A stretch of 64,000 nt of DNA, from contig NC_020175.2 of assembly GCF_000224145.3 (NCBI RefSeq), forward strand, positions 3,734,360-3,798,359, read 5' to 3'. This document shows positions 24,306 to 36,878 of the stretch, one piece after another. Under the pieces are notes generated by a model. It saw nothing but the letters and a program-made list of their open reading frames with translations. It did no database searches and had not been told where the DNA came from. This stretch comes from Ciona intestinalis (Eukaryota; Chordata; Ascidiacea; Phlebobranchia; Cionidae). The position numbers and the translations under genes are program-made. Positions within the stretch are counted from its first letter, which is position 1; every line of letters starts with the position of its first letter.

Positions 24306-27300
24306 ATGCACAGTTATTCTGTTGTGCTCCTCAGCCTCTTGTCTGTTTTCTACATATTTCACCCATGGACAGGTATGTAGATACAGCACTGTCAAGAACA
24401 GCTTGTAGAAATCGAGTATAACGTAACCTTTCCTAGGAGTATCCTGTCAATTGCTACCAAGACATACACCCACAGCGTCCGATTGTGTAGACCAATATGG
24501 ATGGTGTATCTTTGAATTTCGAAGTTGTGGATACACAACTGTTGCGATTGGATGTCGCAGAACGTGCAACAACTGCTACTGTAATGCGGTGCAATACGGA
24601 TGCGAACACTTCTGTACTAATAATGGCTCAAGTGTTAACTGCATATGCCGAACGGGTTATAGGTTACACAGAAATGGCAGAAACTGTACAGGTAATTTGA
24701 GCCATTATGTGATCATTTAGGCGATTGTGAGATCATTTGGGCGAATGTGATCACGTTTGCCGCTCTTACAATGAATAAATATTACAACAGTTACGTATTT
24801 ACTTTCAGATATAGATGAATGCGTAAATCACCCTTGTTCGCGTACTGAATATTGCGTAAACACGCCTGGCAGTTACTATTGTTCAAGCGAGTTTGTTTGC
24901 CCTAACGCCAACACTTACCAGTACTACCTTCAAGAACGCTGCTGCCGGATAAATGACGGTACGTACAATATATAGTGCGATAGGGGGAGATAGGACACTT
25001 TTTTACTTTTTCTTCCCATTTGGTAGTAAACAATGAACATTCAAAGATTTATAAAACCGTACCATTAAAGAACATTGAAATCCCATAAAGCGTTGTTAAT
25101 TTTTTAAAACACGATCAAGACGTTTGCATACTATGTGCTAAAGGTGCCCCGTCTTTCCCTACCCTACTATACCTTTTTTAAAGTTGAGGTATATCCCAGT
25201 CTTATAACGTAACATTGTTTGTGTTTAGCTGCCTGTGGCCAAAACCCCCTTACTGGATCCGGGGTAGACCTGGTTGGACCGAATCAAATCCTTACGCAGT
25301 GGCCCTGGACAGTAAGTCAATTAGGAATGTGTTTTATCCCAATTATAATTCATTTCAAGGCTAAATTTCTGGTCCGCTCTGACGCACGTTGCAATGTAGA
25401 GTGGAAAAAAATAAAGCCTACTGTTTTTAGGGTGTAGACTAACGGTCACGCCTTTTATGGAATAAGAGTTGTATTTCTGTTTTAAGCTTATTTCATACAT
25501 ATTAGAATATAGAATAACAAAGAAATTTCAAAGTACGTTATAAAATCATATTCCACGACTCCTATAGATCGTAGTTAATTGTTTAAAACACGATCAGGAT
25601 ATTTAGATAGTATGTACTAAAAGTGGCCCATCTCCCTTCAAGGTGTATGAAGTCAAACACCGTGTTTTACCATTTGTTGTTACCCTGCCACGTTAGGACA
25701 CGTATAGTCTAATCTAAGTGTCAATCATTTAAATCATACGCTAATACATTGCCGTTTGTATACACGATAATATTATTCGAATAATTTAAACTTATGTTTA
25801 GATTTAATAACTTTGTTTATTCACGAAAGGTGTTTCTGCATATTGGAAACAAAGTGTGTACCGGTGTACTTGTCCTACAAAATTGGATTATTGTACCGTC
25901 ACGTTGTTTCAGGTAATGCGTCAATAAATCAAACTATAACATACAAAACGGCCATGCCATTATATAAACTTTTAGTAAAACGCTCCGGACGTACAAAACA
26001 GCCATACCTTTTAATAAAACGCTCTTTTTAGTAAAACGCTGTACATTTTGAGATTCAATAATACTTTGCTGTTTATTTGTTGCTGTAAAATATTGATTTA
26101 ATTCTCCCGATATTTACAAATTACGGTTAAAATTGTACGATACCAAATATAATGCCAATCTTATTTTCACAGCGGTTGGCGATCCGGACAAACACTAAGT
26201 GCAACTTTTGGCGCCCGCGAAGTCAGTACGGGTACTACTACTGGACAGCATCCCCAAACAATTAACTTAGCTGAGGTACATAAGCTAAAAACAACATAAA
26301 ACATATTACTTTTTAATAAAATTTCATATATAGTAGAGTGGGGTAACATGGGACATGTTTTAGTCTCTTTTTCTCGTCCCATTACGTAGTAAACAAAAAA
26401 TATATACAGAAATATATTAGCGTATTATTGCGACTCTAAAGATCGTTGTTAATTGCTTAAACCACGAACTGAAATATGGGATTTTACTGCTGACAGTATC
26501 CACCCATCATACCACGTACTCACGATATGGCAAGGCGTGCCAACGCATATACGAATAAAGGATAAATTTCTCATGGTCCATTACTTAATGTAACACTTAT
26601 ATGTCCACAGGTATACAGACACCCAAGTTATTCTTTCCCTCACTATGATATAGCGGTCGCACATTTGGACAACGGCATTCGAAACACAGATTCAGTAAAA
26701 CCGATTTGTCTTCCTTTTGGGGAAGTCCCGCCCGACGGTGTAAAATGTTTTCTTGTGGGTTACGAAGCCGAAGGTAAGTTTTATTTTGTTGTAGGTGACT
26801 ATTGCATACACCAATAAAAAATGTCATAGCCATACACGATTTTCTAAGGTTGTTGAATTTGAATAACGAAACGAATATTTACTAAAACAACAAAATTAAA
26901 AAACTTGTTACTATTACTTACGTTTGGGTGTGTTTTGTGCAATACGCTTATAACTACAAATGCTCCAACCCAGTGATCACTGATGGGTTGTTTAATGTTA
27001 ACTTACAAAAATCCGTATACGTTTTAGAATGAATTTAACTCCGAAGCAAATGTTGCTGTCATGCCTTATTGTACGCTACGAGTACGAACCTTCTATAATC
27101 TATACATATATTAACCACTTCCTATATATTTTGCCTAAAATTTTACTCATGTTTGCACGCAGTTTCGAATGGAGCGCTCGTGCGTGTGAGAAAAGACATC
27201 GCAATGAATGTAACATCAATAGAAGAATGCAGACGGAACGTTATTAACGGTCATCAAGTTGAAAACAACATGATTTGTGCAAAGTACGATCCCCAACAGC

Positions 27301-30300
27301 TCGGGGCTTGCGTTGGTAAAGATTATAAGTTTTTTTGGTATTTGATTGTAATAGGTGAAGAATCCGCACGGGTCTGTAGGTCCTGGCTGCGACCCACTAG
27401 CTTTCGATCGAACCGGTTATGCCTAATCAGCAATTTAGTCTGTCTCACCATTCCGAGTTGTGTATATACAGTGTATTTACAGTTCAGGTGGTACACAGCG
27501 GCAATAGTACGTATTTGGCTAATCAAATTCAATTGCAACCAAATTACCAATATACTAAAGATAATTAAACATAACTGACAACATAGACCAAATGACTAAA
27601 TTTCTTGAGGTTAACAACCCGGGCACGATCACGGATTTTACCTTATTTAAATAGAATACAGAATTAACGTTAGTACAGTTTCAGTTAACATAAAATAGAC
27701 TGTCACTGCGAACAATAGTACATAGGTACAACGCTAAATGACTACGATTAAACTGGATTAACAATGCCTGGGAAATGCTGTACTGCACAGAGCTAAAAAT
27801 AGCTACATTGAACTTAGCGTTGCGGTTAACAAAGGAAATGGAAATAATGGCGGTTTCGTAACGCATGGTGGTTTTGGAATGATACAGCATAGAAATCGCA
27901 TAACACAATGGAGGGGAATTAATAACCGTAACAATAGGAAAGGGTCTGGGTATTTATGTCCTTGAAAGTGATAAAATAATATATAATAGGGTGGGAAAGA
28001 AAGGACACCTTTTCACTCCATATTCTCCACCCATTTGGTAGTAAACAAAGAACATTCAAAGAATAAAACCGTTTCCTCACGACTTTCATAGACCGCTGTT
28101 AATTGTTTAAAACACGGTCAGGATTTTTGGATATTATGTGATATAAAGGTCTGCGGTCTTGCCAAAATCGACTGGTGATCATAATATTGATTTAAATTGA
28201 AGTTAAATTATCCGGAAACGTACAAAATTGACCCACTGGTTTTAAAAAATCTAATGTGCAACTCTTTTCCTATAAGACGCTTTTACGATTTTTGCAGCCG
28301 AGTCGGGAGGACCACTTATGTGCCAAAGATGTACATCCTGTAACTGGTATGTGGCTGGCATCTTTACGTTTGGTGATGTATGTGTTAAGCGTAACAGCTA
28401 CGCTGCGTTTACATCTGTTGAACCTTATGAAGGATGGCTTAGTAATCGTACTGGAATAACAATACAAAAAGATAAATCATGTGGCGCAAGAATACCAGGT
28501 AATTTAAAATGCAGTTAAATCAGGGTATGAATCACAGTGTTCTGAAGTCACTTTAGTGAACTATGTTTGAGTCTAAAGAAAACATTATTAACGATATATT
28601 TTTAAGAGTGAAAATATGCTTGGTATTAAGTTATACGCTTAAGATGAATTGTTTCAACTTGTATAGTAGAACACACTCGTGTTATGAAACTGTTATTGCC
28701 GCCCCACGCAAGGATAAATAGGTATCATCCGTTCATAGATTAACGCCTAAACGACCGAGTTAAAATCACAGATGTTTTTTAACTTTCATTTAAAATTAAT
28801 AATTTCATTCTCTATATAGTTTGGCGGCCTTGGACATCTTGGTCGACTTGTGACACGTCATGTGGTGACGTCGGACAGAGGACTCGATCACGTATCTGTT
28901 GGAATGGTAACCCTGGTGACGCTGGTTGTCTTGGCAACTCCACAGAAATATCAAGATGCAACATAAGACCTTGCCCAAGTGAGTGCTTGTTTATTGAAAG
29001 ACACCATAAAATTAAATTTCGATTCAAATGCCTTAAACTACTATAGTACACTATACTATAGTATCAAGTTGATATGTTAAATTACGTATGCTATTGTACC
29101 TTTATTCTGCTGGGTCTACTATGTGGCCGGAAATTTTAGTAAGTCACTACTATAGTGCATTTTACACGTCTATACTCGTAAGCGGGCACGATGTGTATAA
29201 AACAGACCCGTCTTTAAACGACTGTCCGCCACGCCAGGATTAATACATTTCATTCATTATATACTTTATATTAAAATGTAACTAAAAACGACTATTTGAA
29301 CGCTGACTCAGGAATAATTAAATTATTCCAAAATTTGTTCGCTTCGGCAATATTTCTACAAACACACGATTATATGAGCATGTTGTACAGGATGGACCTT
29401 CGATAACTCATGGAGCTCATGCTCTCGTTCTTGCGGAGGTGGGATACTTACTAGAGTAGCGACATGTATTAACGGGCAACGGGGTGACCCAGGATGTGAT
29501 TTTCCAATCCCTAGAAATACATTGGTAAGCATATATATCACAAAACTTTATTTTTGGTTACATTTTGCCATGTATATCTCGACTTTAGGAATTACATTAA
29601 TTCTTTCTTATGTGTGAGGCCCTACATGGCGAGACATACCATGTGTAGACTAGAATTTAGGCCATAAGGGGGCATTATGAATAAGTGTAACTTATTTATC
29701 CGCGCGTGACGGGGCTACGACAGTCGTCATAACACGGGTGCCCTCTTTTCCACACTCATGCCCGCTTACGAGAAACCAACCCCCCATTTTGTAACTTTGT
29801 CAAAGATTGAGAAATTATTTTGTTTTTTCCAATGAATAGATTTTTTCTTATAATTGATTAATTTGTGCAGCCATGCAACCAACATTTTTGTCCCACATGG
29901 AGCGATTGGTCACCATGGACTCGGTGCTCGTCCACTTGCGGTACAACTGGCACCCAACGAGCTACTAGAGTTTGCCATGGAACTGGGGGTTGCAATGGAC
30001 TTACTGAGAGAATAAAAACTTGCAACCGAAGTATGTATACTTGTTGTCGATAGTTTGCCACATAAGGTATATTCAATATGGGTGAGGTCCTTTTTCGAAA
30101 ACCTTGAATTTAGCCAAGACTTTGCCCATTTAATATTTAGGTACAGAATAGATAGATTATGATTTCTGTATTATTTTTTTGGTGAAGTTATTCGTGAAAT
30201 CGTAACAGTCTGTATAGAGAGTTTTGGCATAAACCGTAACATATTTTTTTATTTATCTCTTCGACGCCGATAGCAAAGATCATGCTATTCAAAGACCGAA

Positions 30301-33300
30301 AAAGAAAATCAGCACAACAACAGTTTGGAAAACAGCAAAACAACAGTTTTTAAAGCACTTTTTGGATAAAAAGTGTTAGAAAAAGTGTTAGTTGAAAAGC
30401 GTGGCTGTTGTACCCAATTCACTTACATAGAATTTATTTACGTTCATTTTTTGTATGCAGTTACATGCCCTGTGTGGAGTACTTGGTCATCATGGACTGA
30501 GTGTCCACGAACATGCGGTGGCGGTGTCATAACATCTCGAAGAGTATGCGAAGTCGGAACTTGCCCAGGTTCTTACATACGGACAGATTCATGTGCTTCT
30601 CAACGCTGCCCTGGTAAGTGACGAGAGCCGGAACCAGTACTAACCCAGAGCACACGAACTGCAACTCACTAATACAAAGCAAATCACCCGAACGTAATGG
30701 CGTCAGTCGCTCGGATTCAAAATTTGCGATTCTGCATCAATTAACTGGCACAGCAGTATCTCTTGATAACTCTTCTATATATTTGTTCAACCCGTATTCT
30801 CTTGCATGCGTAACAGTTCATTTGCTTCAAATAAAACGATCGCTGATATGACTCTGTACTAATACCGCTTATCTAAGGTGTGCTTCAGGAGTTACTTGGC
30901 GGGACTTAGACAGATGCAGCGGTGTTTTTAACCGAGGAATGTAAAACGCAATACGTAACGTGCCGGTGAAAGGGCAATGAACCAACTCATGCTTAAATCT
31001 CAGATCCCAAGGCGTTCCTCACTGTAGGAATTCGCCCATATATAATAACGTGCTGGTGTAATAAATTGCATTGCCTATGTAGTCTGCGAAGACTGGGAGC
31101 GATGGAGTTCATGCAGTCGCTCATGTGGTCCCGGTAGACGAATCCGAGAAAGGCAGTGCTCTGCCGACTCTGCGACAGAACACAATACTCGTGAGGAAGA
31201 AGCATGCAATGCAAAACAATGCTCAGTTTGGGGGACGTGGCAGTCTTGGTCATCGTGTACGGAAGCTTGCGGTCGGGGACGAAAATCAAGAGTAAGAAGC
31301 TGTTTGAATGGTCGAGATTGCAGAGGCAGACCTAGGGAGAATAGAACTTGTTATGGAACAAGTTGCCCAGGGGTTTGGTCCCGTTGGAGCAGTTGGGGTG
31401 ATTGTTCCAATACTTGTGGGGTAGGTGTCAAAACTCGACAGAGAGACTGTACTAGACGAGGATCTTCAAATGGACCGTGTGTGGGGAGTAACAACCAAAC
31501 AAAGAGTTGTACTGGTTCTTCCTGCAGAGGTGATGCCCTTTTTATAGTTGAATATTTTGTTGGACTGTTATCAAATACAGTTGGATAATTTGATTGACCG
31601 TTACAAATACATTTTCAGTGGGACATGAATAAGCTTAAATTTTGTTCTTTGTATAACTCCATTATTTCCGTTTGTTGGGGTATTGGCAAAATCCGGGGTC
31701 ACCCGTCGTGCCTGGAACAAACTCCCTTAACAATGTAAATAAATTTCTAATACCTAAGTAGTTCAACAACGTAACTTAGATTTTAAATAGTCTTGCGTTT
31801 GTTGTAAACTGTTTGTTCACTCAAGACTTGAAGCGCCTTTTGCGTTGTAAGCCCGAGGTTACTTTCGAGCCGTTTGTTCTTGCATGTGTTCTTTTATTTC
31901 TTAGACTTGACTACGTAAAGTGCAGTCTTTCGCAAGCAGTTTACGCTGTGTACCTTACGGGTACTTTAGTTTAGGTTGTGTAGATTTCACGTTATGTGTA
32001 CTTACAGATGCAGGCCGATAGAGCCTATATTTTCAAGCTTAATATATTAGGTTAAAACAGAGTTGGACATGCAATAAGTGTGATGCTGCAACAGTTACGA
32101 TTCTGTATCACTATCGTACTGTATATATTATACTGTATATAGCATTCATTTTCAGTAATACTTGTTTTTTTAGGTGAGTGTTCTTCACTCACAAATAACC
32201 CAAGAGCTAACTTTTGTGAACGGTTCGCTCGGTACTGCAGTCATTCACAATACAGAAGACATATGGAAAGGTACTGCGCGAAAACATGCTGTCTTGAAAG
32301 AAATCAAAACGGTGAGTAAACATTTTCATATAGTAGAGTAGGGGAAGATGGGACATCTTTAGCACATAATGCCTAAATATCCTGGTCGTGTTTTAAACAA
32401 TTAATAACAGTCCATGGAAGTTGTAAAGATAGATTTTTATAATTCGTTGAATGTTCTTTGTTTACGACAGAATAAAACGAGAAAATGTGGACTAAAGAAA
32501 GGTGCCTCATCTTTTCCCACGCTACTCTACATACAGAAAACAAATATCAACCACCCAATACTGTTTGTGATTGCCAATTTTATTTTTGGGCATCATAGTG
32601 TTTGTGTGCGGATGCGGGAATATTAATTACAAGTTAAACTAAGTGTAAAAGTTTTTGGCCGGGAGTGCTTATAAATATTGGTTTAGTGGGTGACTTTTGG
32701 TTAATTAGTTTGAGATTCATATACACGTTGGCACTATGTATTGGAAAGCGGTCAATTAGAGGGTTATGAAACATAATAAACACAATAACCAACTACGTGA
32801 ATGCAACAAACTATGCTGTTTATGCTGTTGAAGAGACATGTTTTGTATCATCCACAAAGTCTAATACGTAAAGTTTGTGTGTAAAACAGAACACCTGTGT
32901 TGTAGCATGTGCGGTTGCCCACCACCGGAGAATTAATAAGTTACATTTATTAATCTGTACCACCTGTCTGATATGCTGATTACATTAAAAAGCCATAATG
33001 TGAAATCAGAAACTCATTTAGTTTATTATTTGCCTGGTCAAAAAAGTGAATGTATTTTTTTAAATGATTAATTTATTTTTTAATAAAACAAGTTATCAAT
33101 TTGTTTTAAAGTTCAAAATATAAATGCAGATTTCGCTCAGTGGTCACCTTGGTCTAAATGTTCTAAAGATTGCGGGGTCGGGGAACAACGACGGCAGAGA
33201 AGATGCCGAAATCGAAACTCCTGTCGTCGTAACGATGTACAGCGTAAGTTGGACTACCACAAAATATTTGAAATCGGTTAAGAAGTGTTGGCACCAAACT

Positions 33301-35314
33301 TGCGGGCGCTTATGTAACTGTAATGTTCCATATATAGTAGGGTGGGGAGGGTTGGGACACCTTTTTATTTATTTTTTTCCGTAATAAGTTGTAGGGGTGC
33401 ATGTTTTTTGACCGAGGATTTTGTACGATGCAATTTGGTTAAATGACTTGACGTTTATTTTAACATACTTTTTTATCTAATATAGCGGTCCCTTGGTATG
33501 ATTTCTATGTATATATAGCGGAATAAACCAGCTGTAATATTTTTACTTTACAGGTCGAAGGTGCCAAGGTGATTTCTGTGGTAGAACATTAGTTATAAGC
33601 GATTGGACAGACTGCACGGCCACGTGTGGTGGAGGGGAGCGGTTAAGACCGCAGAACTGTAGCGTAACCAACACTACGACAAGTTGTGTTCCGTTTATCG
33701 TAGAAGCTTGCGCAACGCAACCTTGTGCGGTGGAGAACAGCACGTCGCAAGTTGATTCTGCTGGTCAAACAAACCAAACGCGAACTCCAGGTAATTAGCC
33801 TCGGATAGAGTTTTAACATTTCTTTTTGTCAAGACTTTTATGCAGTAAGGCGTTGGATTCGAAATTAGCGTAAGATTTAAATTTAAAAAGACATATCCTG
33901 TTACTTCTGCTACCAGGAATAATGTATAATGTCCGTGATGAAGTCTTGTCGGATGGCATAAAAACGTCGACAATACACTATACGTTTTTTATACCAGGTT
34001 ATTTGCCACTAAAAGATTATTACTAAAGACAACATTTAATTTCGCCCAGAGTTATAGCACATTTTTTTGTAAATGTCATGCAAACCATTGTTTTTCCATT
34101 ACCATTTTAAAATGTTAATATATGAGTATGTATTATACCATTGTAATTTACCAACACTCTATATTTAGGCAACCCTACTTAAAGTGAAACATGTTTACAG
34201 CGTTACTTGTACGAAAAACCACCTAAAAGAATCTAACTTTAACAGTACTATAAGTTGACAGCAGTTGTTACTCAGAATGGGGCGAATGGTCGATCTGTTC
34301 CGCGACTTGTGGGTTGGGGGTGCGAATTCGACAGCGCGCATGTGACATCGAAAGCTCGGACGGCTGCACGATAAGTGAGACAGGTTCATGCCAAGGAATA
34401 TTCTGCCCTGGAACTTGGTCAGCTTGGTCCGTATGGAGCACCTGCACTAGAACTTGTGGCACTGGGACGGCGAACAGACTTAGGTATCAAATGTTTAAAA
34501 TATAGTAGGTTGGGGAAACATAGGACACCTTTTCATTCCGTTTCTCGTCTCATTTGGTAGTAAACAAAGAACATTTTTAAAGATTTATGAAACGGTATAA
34601 TCATGACTCCCATAGACCGTTGTTATTTGTTCAAAACTCAAGCAGGATACTTTGGAAAGTATGTGCTAAAGGTATCTCACCTTCCCTACTATACCCCATC
34701 TTACCTATACCCTACCATACTATTTTAGTAAACAGTTTTTTTATCACATAAAATTAGACACTGAAATATTTCCAACAAAAGAATGACCTACTGCCATTGA
34801 AAAACTTATACATAGTTTAACGATAGATGGTAAAAACGTCCAATAAAATATGTAATCTATTTCAGAACATGCTTGGACGGATTAGTGTGTACCGGGTTAA
34901 CAGGCGATCTCCGATATTGTGGAACTACGCCATGTGCAGGTAATTAAAAAAATAATGTCATTGTATTTTGAATAAGTAAGGGTCTATAATAAGCATGATA
35001 TTTAGTTTAGACCAGAGTTGACACATTTTTCCTGAATGTTATTTTTTTTCATTAGCACTTTCGAATGTTATAGTAGGGTGGGGAAAGATAGGACACCTTT
35101 ACCACACATTATACTGATTGAACAATTTTACCAATTAACAACGGTATATGGCTGTCGTGAGGATACGGTTTTATAATTCTTTGACTGTTCCTTTTTTACT
35201 GTCAAGTGGGACGAGAAAATAGAGTAAAATGGTGTCCCATTTTCCCCCACAGTACTATATAAATTTATATCATTGTAATTTACGTAGACTTGTTTTTCAG
35301 GCAACCCTACTTGA
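24306..35314 (+). CDS. Secreted EGF / trypsin-like pseudoprotease / TSP1-repeat / ShKT protein
   Basis: Twenty exons agree in phase: 24306-24372, 24437-24691, 24809-24958, 25229-25311, 25830-25912, 26173-26275, 26611-26773, 27163-27315, 28298-28498, 28820-28978, 29391-29524, 29871-30030, 30461-30613, 31083-31529, 32174-32311, 33130-33243, 33554-33790, 34276-34483, 34866-34939, 35301-35314. They encode about 1031 residues. Order: signal peptide; a Cys module and EGF; a Ca-binding EGF ([10 protein letters not shown]); an S1 trypsin fold (about 158-419); then about eleven TSP1 repeats (W-x-x-W, CG-G), with one ShKT domain after the seventh. In the trypsin fold the catalytic His is Arg (VPSRC, codon 25902-25904). 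Asp is kept ([10 protein letters not shown]) and Ser is kept, but the motif is AESGGPL instead of GDSGGPL. So it is probably not an active protease but an extracellular binding protein. The last exon adds four residues. Confidence 0.85.
24969..25172 (+). mobile_element. MITE family A
   Basis: It begins 11 bases after the donor of exon 24809-24958 and fills most of that 270-base intron. It ends TTTCCCTACCCTACTATA. Confidence 0.8.
25508..25642 (+). mobile_element. MITE family A, 3' part
   Basis: It contains AAATTTCAAAGTACGTTATA, GACTCCTATAGATCG, TTAATTGTTTAAAACACGAT and GGCCCATCTCCCTTC. The 5' end is lost. Confidence 0.65.
26330..26490 (+). mobile_element. MITE family A, 3' end degraded
   Basis: It starts TAGTAGAGTGGGGTAACATG, with CTCGTCCCATTACGTAGTAA and GTTGTTAATTGC. 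The right end is not recognisable. Confidence 0.7.
27985..28160 (+). mobile_element. MITE family A, 3' end degraded
   Basis: It starts ATAGGGTGGGAAAGAAAGGA, then CATTTGGTAGTAAACAAAGA and AACACGGTCAGGATTTTTGG. It lies in the intron before the catalytic-Ser exon. Confidence 0.75.
28660..28745 (+). mobile_element. SINE fragment (3' end)
   Basis: ACACACTCGTGTTATGA, then TGCCGCCCCACGCAAGGATA, matches the SINE tail. Confidence 0.5.
29165..29258 (+). mobile_element. SINE fragment (3' end)
   Basis: CTCGTAAGCGGGCACGATGT, then CCGCCACGCCAGGATTAATA and the CATTTCATTCATT tail. Confidence 0.55.
29668..29815 (-). mobile_element. SINE fragment (3' part)
   Basis: GTGTAACTTATTTATCCGCG, ACAGTCGTCATAACACGGGT and GCCCGCTTACGAGAAACC match the SINE in reverse. 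Confidence 0.6.
32330..32531 (-). mobile_element. MITE family A
   Basis: It begins 19 bases after the donor of the ShKT exon and ends TCTTTTCCCACGCTACTCTA. Confidence 0.85.
32865..32965 (+). mobile_element. SINE fragment (3' end)
   Basis: AGAACACCTGTGTTGTAGCA, GGTTGCCCACCACC and AATAAGTTACATTTATTAAT follow the SINE tail order. Confidence 0.45.
33335..33395 (+). mobile_element. MITE family A, 5' end fragment
   Basis: TATAGTAGGGTGGGGAGGGT and GGGACACCTTTTTATTTATT, then no further match. Confidence 0.6.
34169..34182 (+). other. Possible alternative terminal micro-exon of the protease-TSP1 gene
   Basis: After the acceptor ATATTTAG the bases GCAACCCTACTTAA follow. In phase with the exon ending at 33790 they would add G-N-P-T and a stop. 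This matches the last exon at 35301-35314, which has the same residues and a TGA stop. Sequence upstream of both (ATCATTGTAATTTAC-like) is also similar, so a stretch holding the terminal exon was duplicated. Confidence 0.45.
34501..34692 (+). mobile_element. MITE family A
   Basis: It starts 17 bases after the donor of exon 34276-34483 and ends CACCTTCCCTACTATA. Confidence 0.8.
35069..35260 (-). mobile_element. MITE family A
   Basis: It runs from TATAGTAGGGTGGGGAAAGA to CATTTTCCCCCACAGTACTA, in the last intron of the protease-TSP1 gene. The equivalent stretch upstream of 34169 lacks it, so it inserted after that duplication or was lost there. Confidence 0.85.
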
Positions 35315-35320
35315 AATAAA
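35315..35320 (+). terminator. AATAAA right after the stop codon of the protease-TSP1 gene
   Basis: The signal directly follows the TGA at 35312-35314, which supports this as the true transcript end. Confidence 0.5.
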
Positions 35321-35864
35321 AGAAGCCCAATACAAATATTTTAGTATTTTCTCGAAATGATGACAACGAAATTTTATTTGTTTATGTATTGTTCATATTT
35401 ATAAGTTCTGACTGTTTGTGCGAATTTATTTCTGCATTTCACGAATTTGTGTTACGAATACATTTGGTGAATACACAAAAAATACAAATACGGTTCTAAA
35501 CAAAAAAAAATAGGAAAAAATAATTACGGTCTTACACGTGCTTTAGATAATGTGGTACCAAACAGATGGACAAAAAATCTCTATTGAAAACCTGCCAAGC
35601 GCAAGGTCGAATTATTAATATAATTGTAACTTATAATAACCTTGCAAAATGCTATTAATCAAACAGCAATAAATTAGCATTTCTACCAGATTTTGTTTCG
35701 AAACATAATTATTGGTGACGAGCCGAAACCGATTACAGCATAACAAAAAAGTTCGTGACGTAACGAAAATGACGTCATTTTCAAAATATAGTATCCATTA
35801 ATGGGTAATTCAATATTGTTGACAAAATCAAGTTACGCGCCAAGTTGGTTTTGGTGGCGACTTC

Positions 35865-35965
35865 AAGGATGGCATTTTTGACTGTCGACTAAACTAGTCG
35901 CCGCCTAGATTAAATTTTGCTTTTTTAGTCGCCGACTAAAATTCAACTTAGTCGGCAAAATAAAA
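35865..35965. repeat. GTCGCCGACTAAA inverted-repeat patch, possible transposon remnant
   Basis: TCGACTAAACTAGTCGCCG is followed by TTAGTCGCCGACTAAAATTC and TTAGTCGGC. Repeated and inverted ACTAGTCG blocks resemble the subterminal repeats of hAT elements, but no ends or target duplication were identified. Confidence 0.35.
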
Positions 35966-36819
35966 TGCGTCACTTTAATCTATACCCACGATAGGTACAT
36001 GTATCATAGCATGAACTTGACATAATAACGTTCTAAAAACGTTTTGATCCAAAAATGTTTAAGCGTGGGCCTAAATTTCCATGTAAAAGTACTTGTAACG
36101 ATTTGAACAGCGTAAATTTTGAAAAAGGCATGCTAAAAATAATTGAAAAATACCTAAATTTACATACACCTATCGTGTACCCCGCTGGCTAAATTGAAGG
36201 TAATATTTACATAGATTAACGCGTGAATAAATTTATATCACATCACGTTTTCAAGTAAATAAACACTGGGCGTATTCATTTGGGTTTTGAGTGTATATAA
36301 GCATAAGTTGTTTTTTTTTATTTATACTGGCCCGTCTGTCGCTCTGGGGCAAGTTGGAAACTTTCCTTTGTCCGCGCATCGTTGGCGTAATTTCCGACTA
36401 TGTACAGTAGGTTACAGGCATCATATACACTAGGTATAATTGATGTCATTTTTTCTTAACATATTTTGAGTTTCGTGTAAGGATCTGGTCCTACGAAAAC
36501 GAAACAGATAAAAATCATGTCCTGTATAATTGAAAGAAATATTTCGCCTAGATGACTTCGTCAGTCTCTCATTCAGAAAGAACGCAAGTCTCTTATTTGA
36601 AAAAAAAAATAGTTTAAGGGAATAGTATAAATATTTAAGCAGTTTTGTAATTAGTTTAAAGAGAGAGTCAAATTTCCTCGGGTAGTATCTTGCGTTGGCG
36701 ACGCTATTACTTTTTGTGGATAACTTTTTATGTGTTTTAATATATTTTTTTAAAGTGTTGTCAATTAATAAAGGTAGACTGCTACTAATTTGTATTATAA
36801 ACAAAAAAACGTTATATAT

Positions 36820-36878
36820 TTTAAATATTGGGCAGTTTGTACTTAAGTGTCCTATCTTACCCCACCCCACCCTATACA
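36820..36878 (+). mobile_element. MITE end fragment
   Basis: AAGTGTCCTATCTTACCCCA and CCCCACCCTATA match one terminal repeat only. Confidence 0.5.

Noticed and set aside
31083-31529. Possible separate small TSP1 gene
   Set aside because: Phase and domain order join it to the exons on both sides, so it is part of the 20-exon gene.
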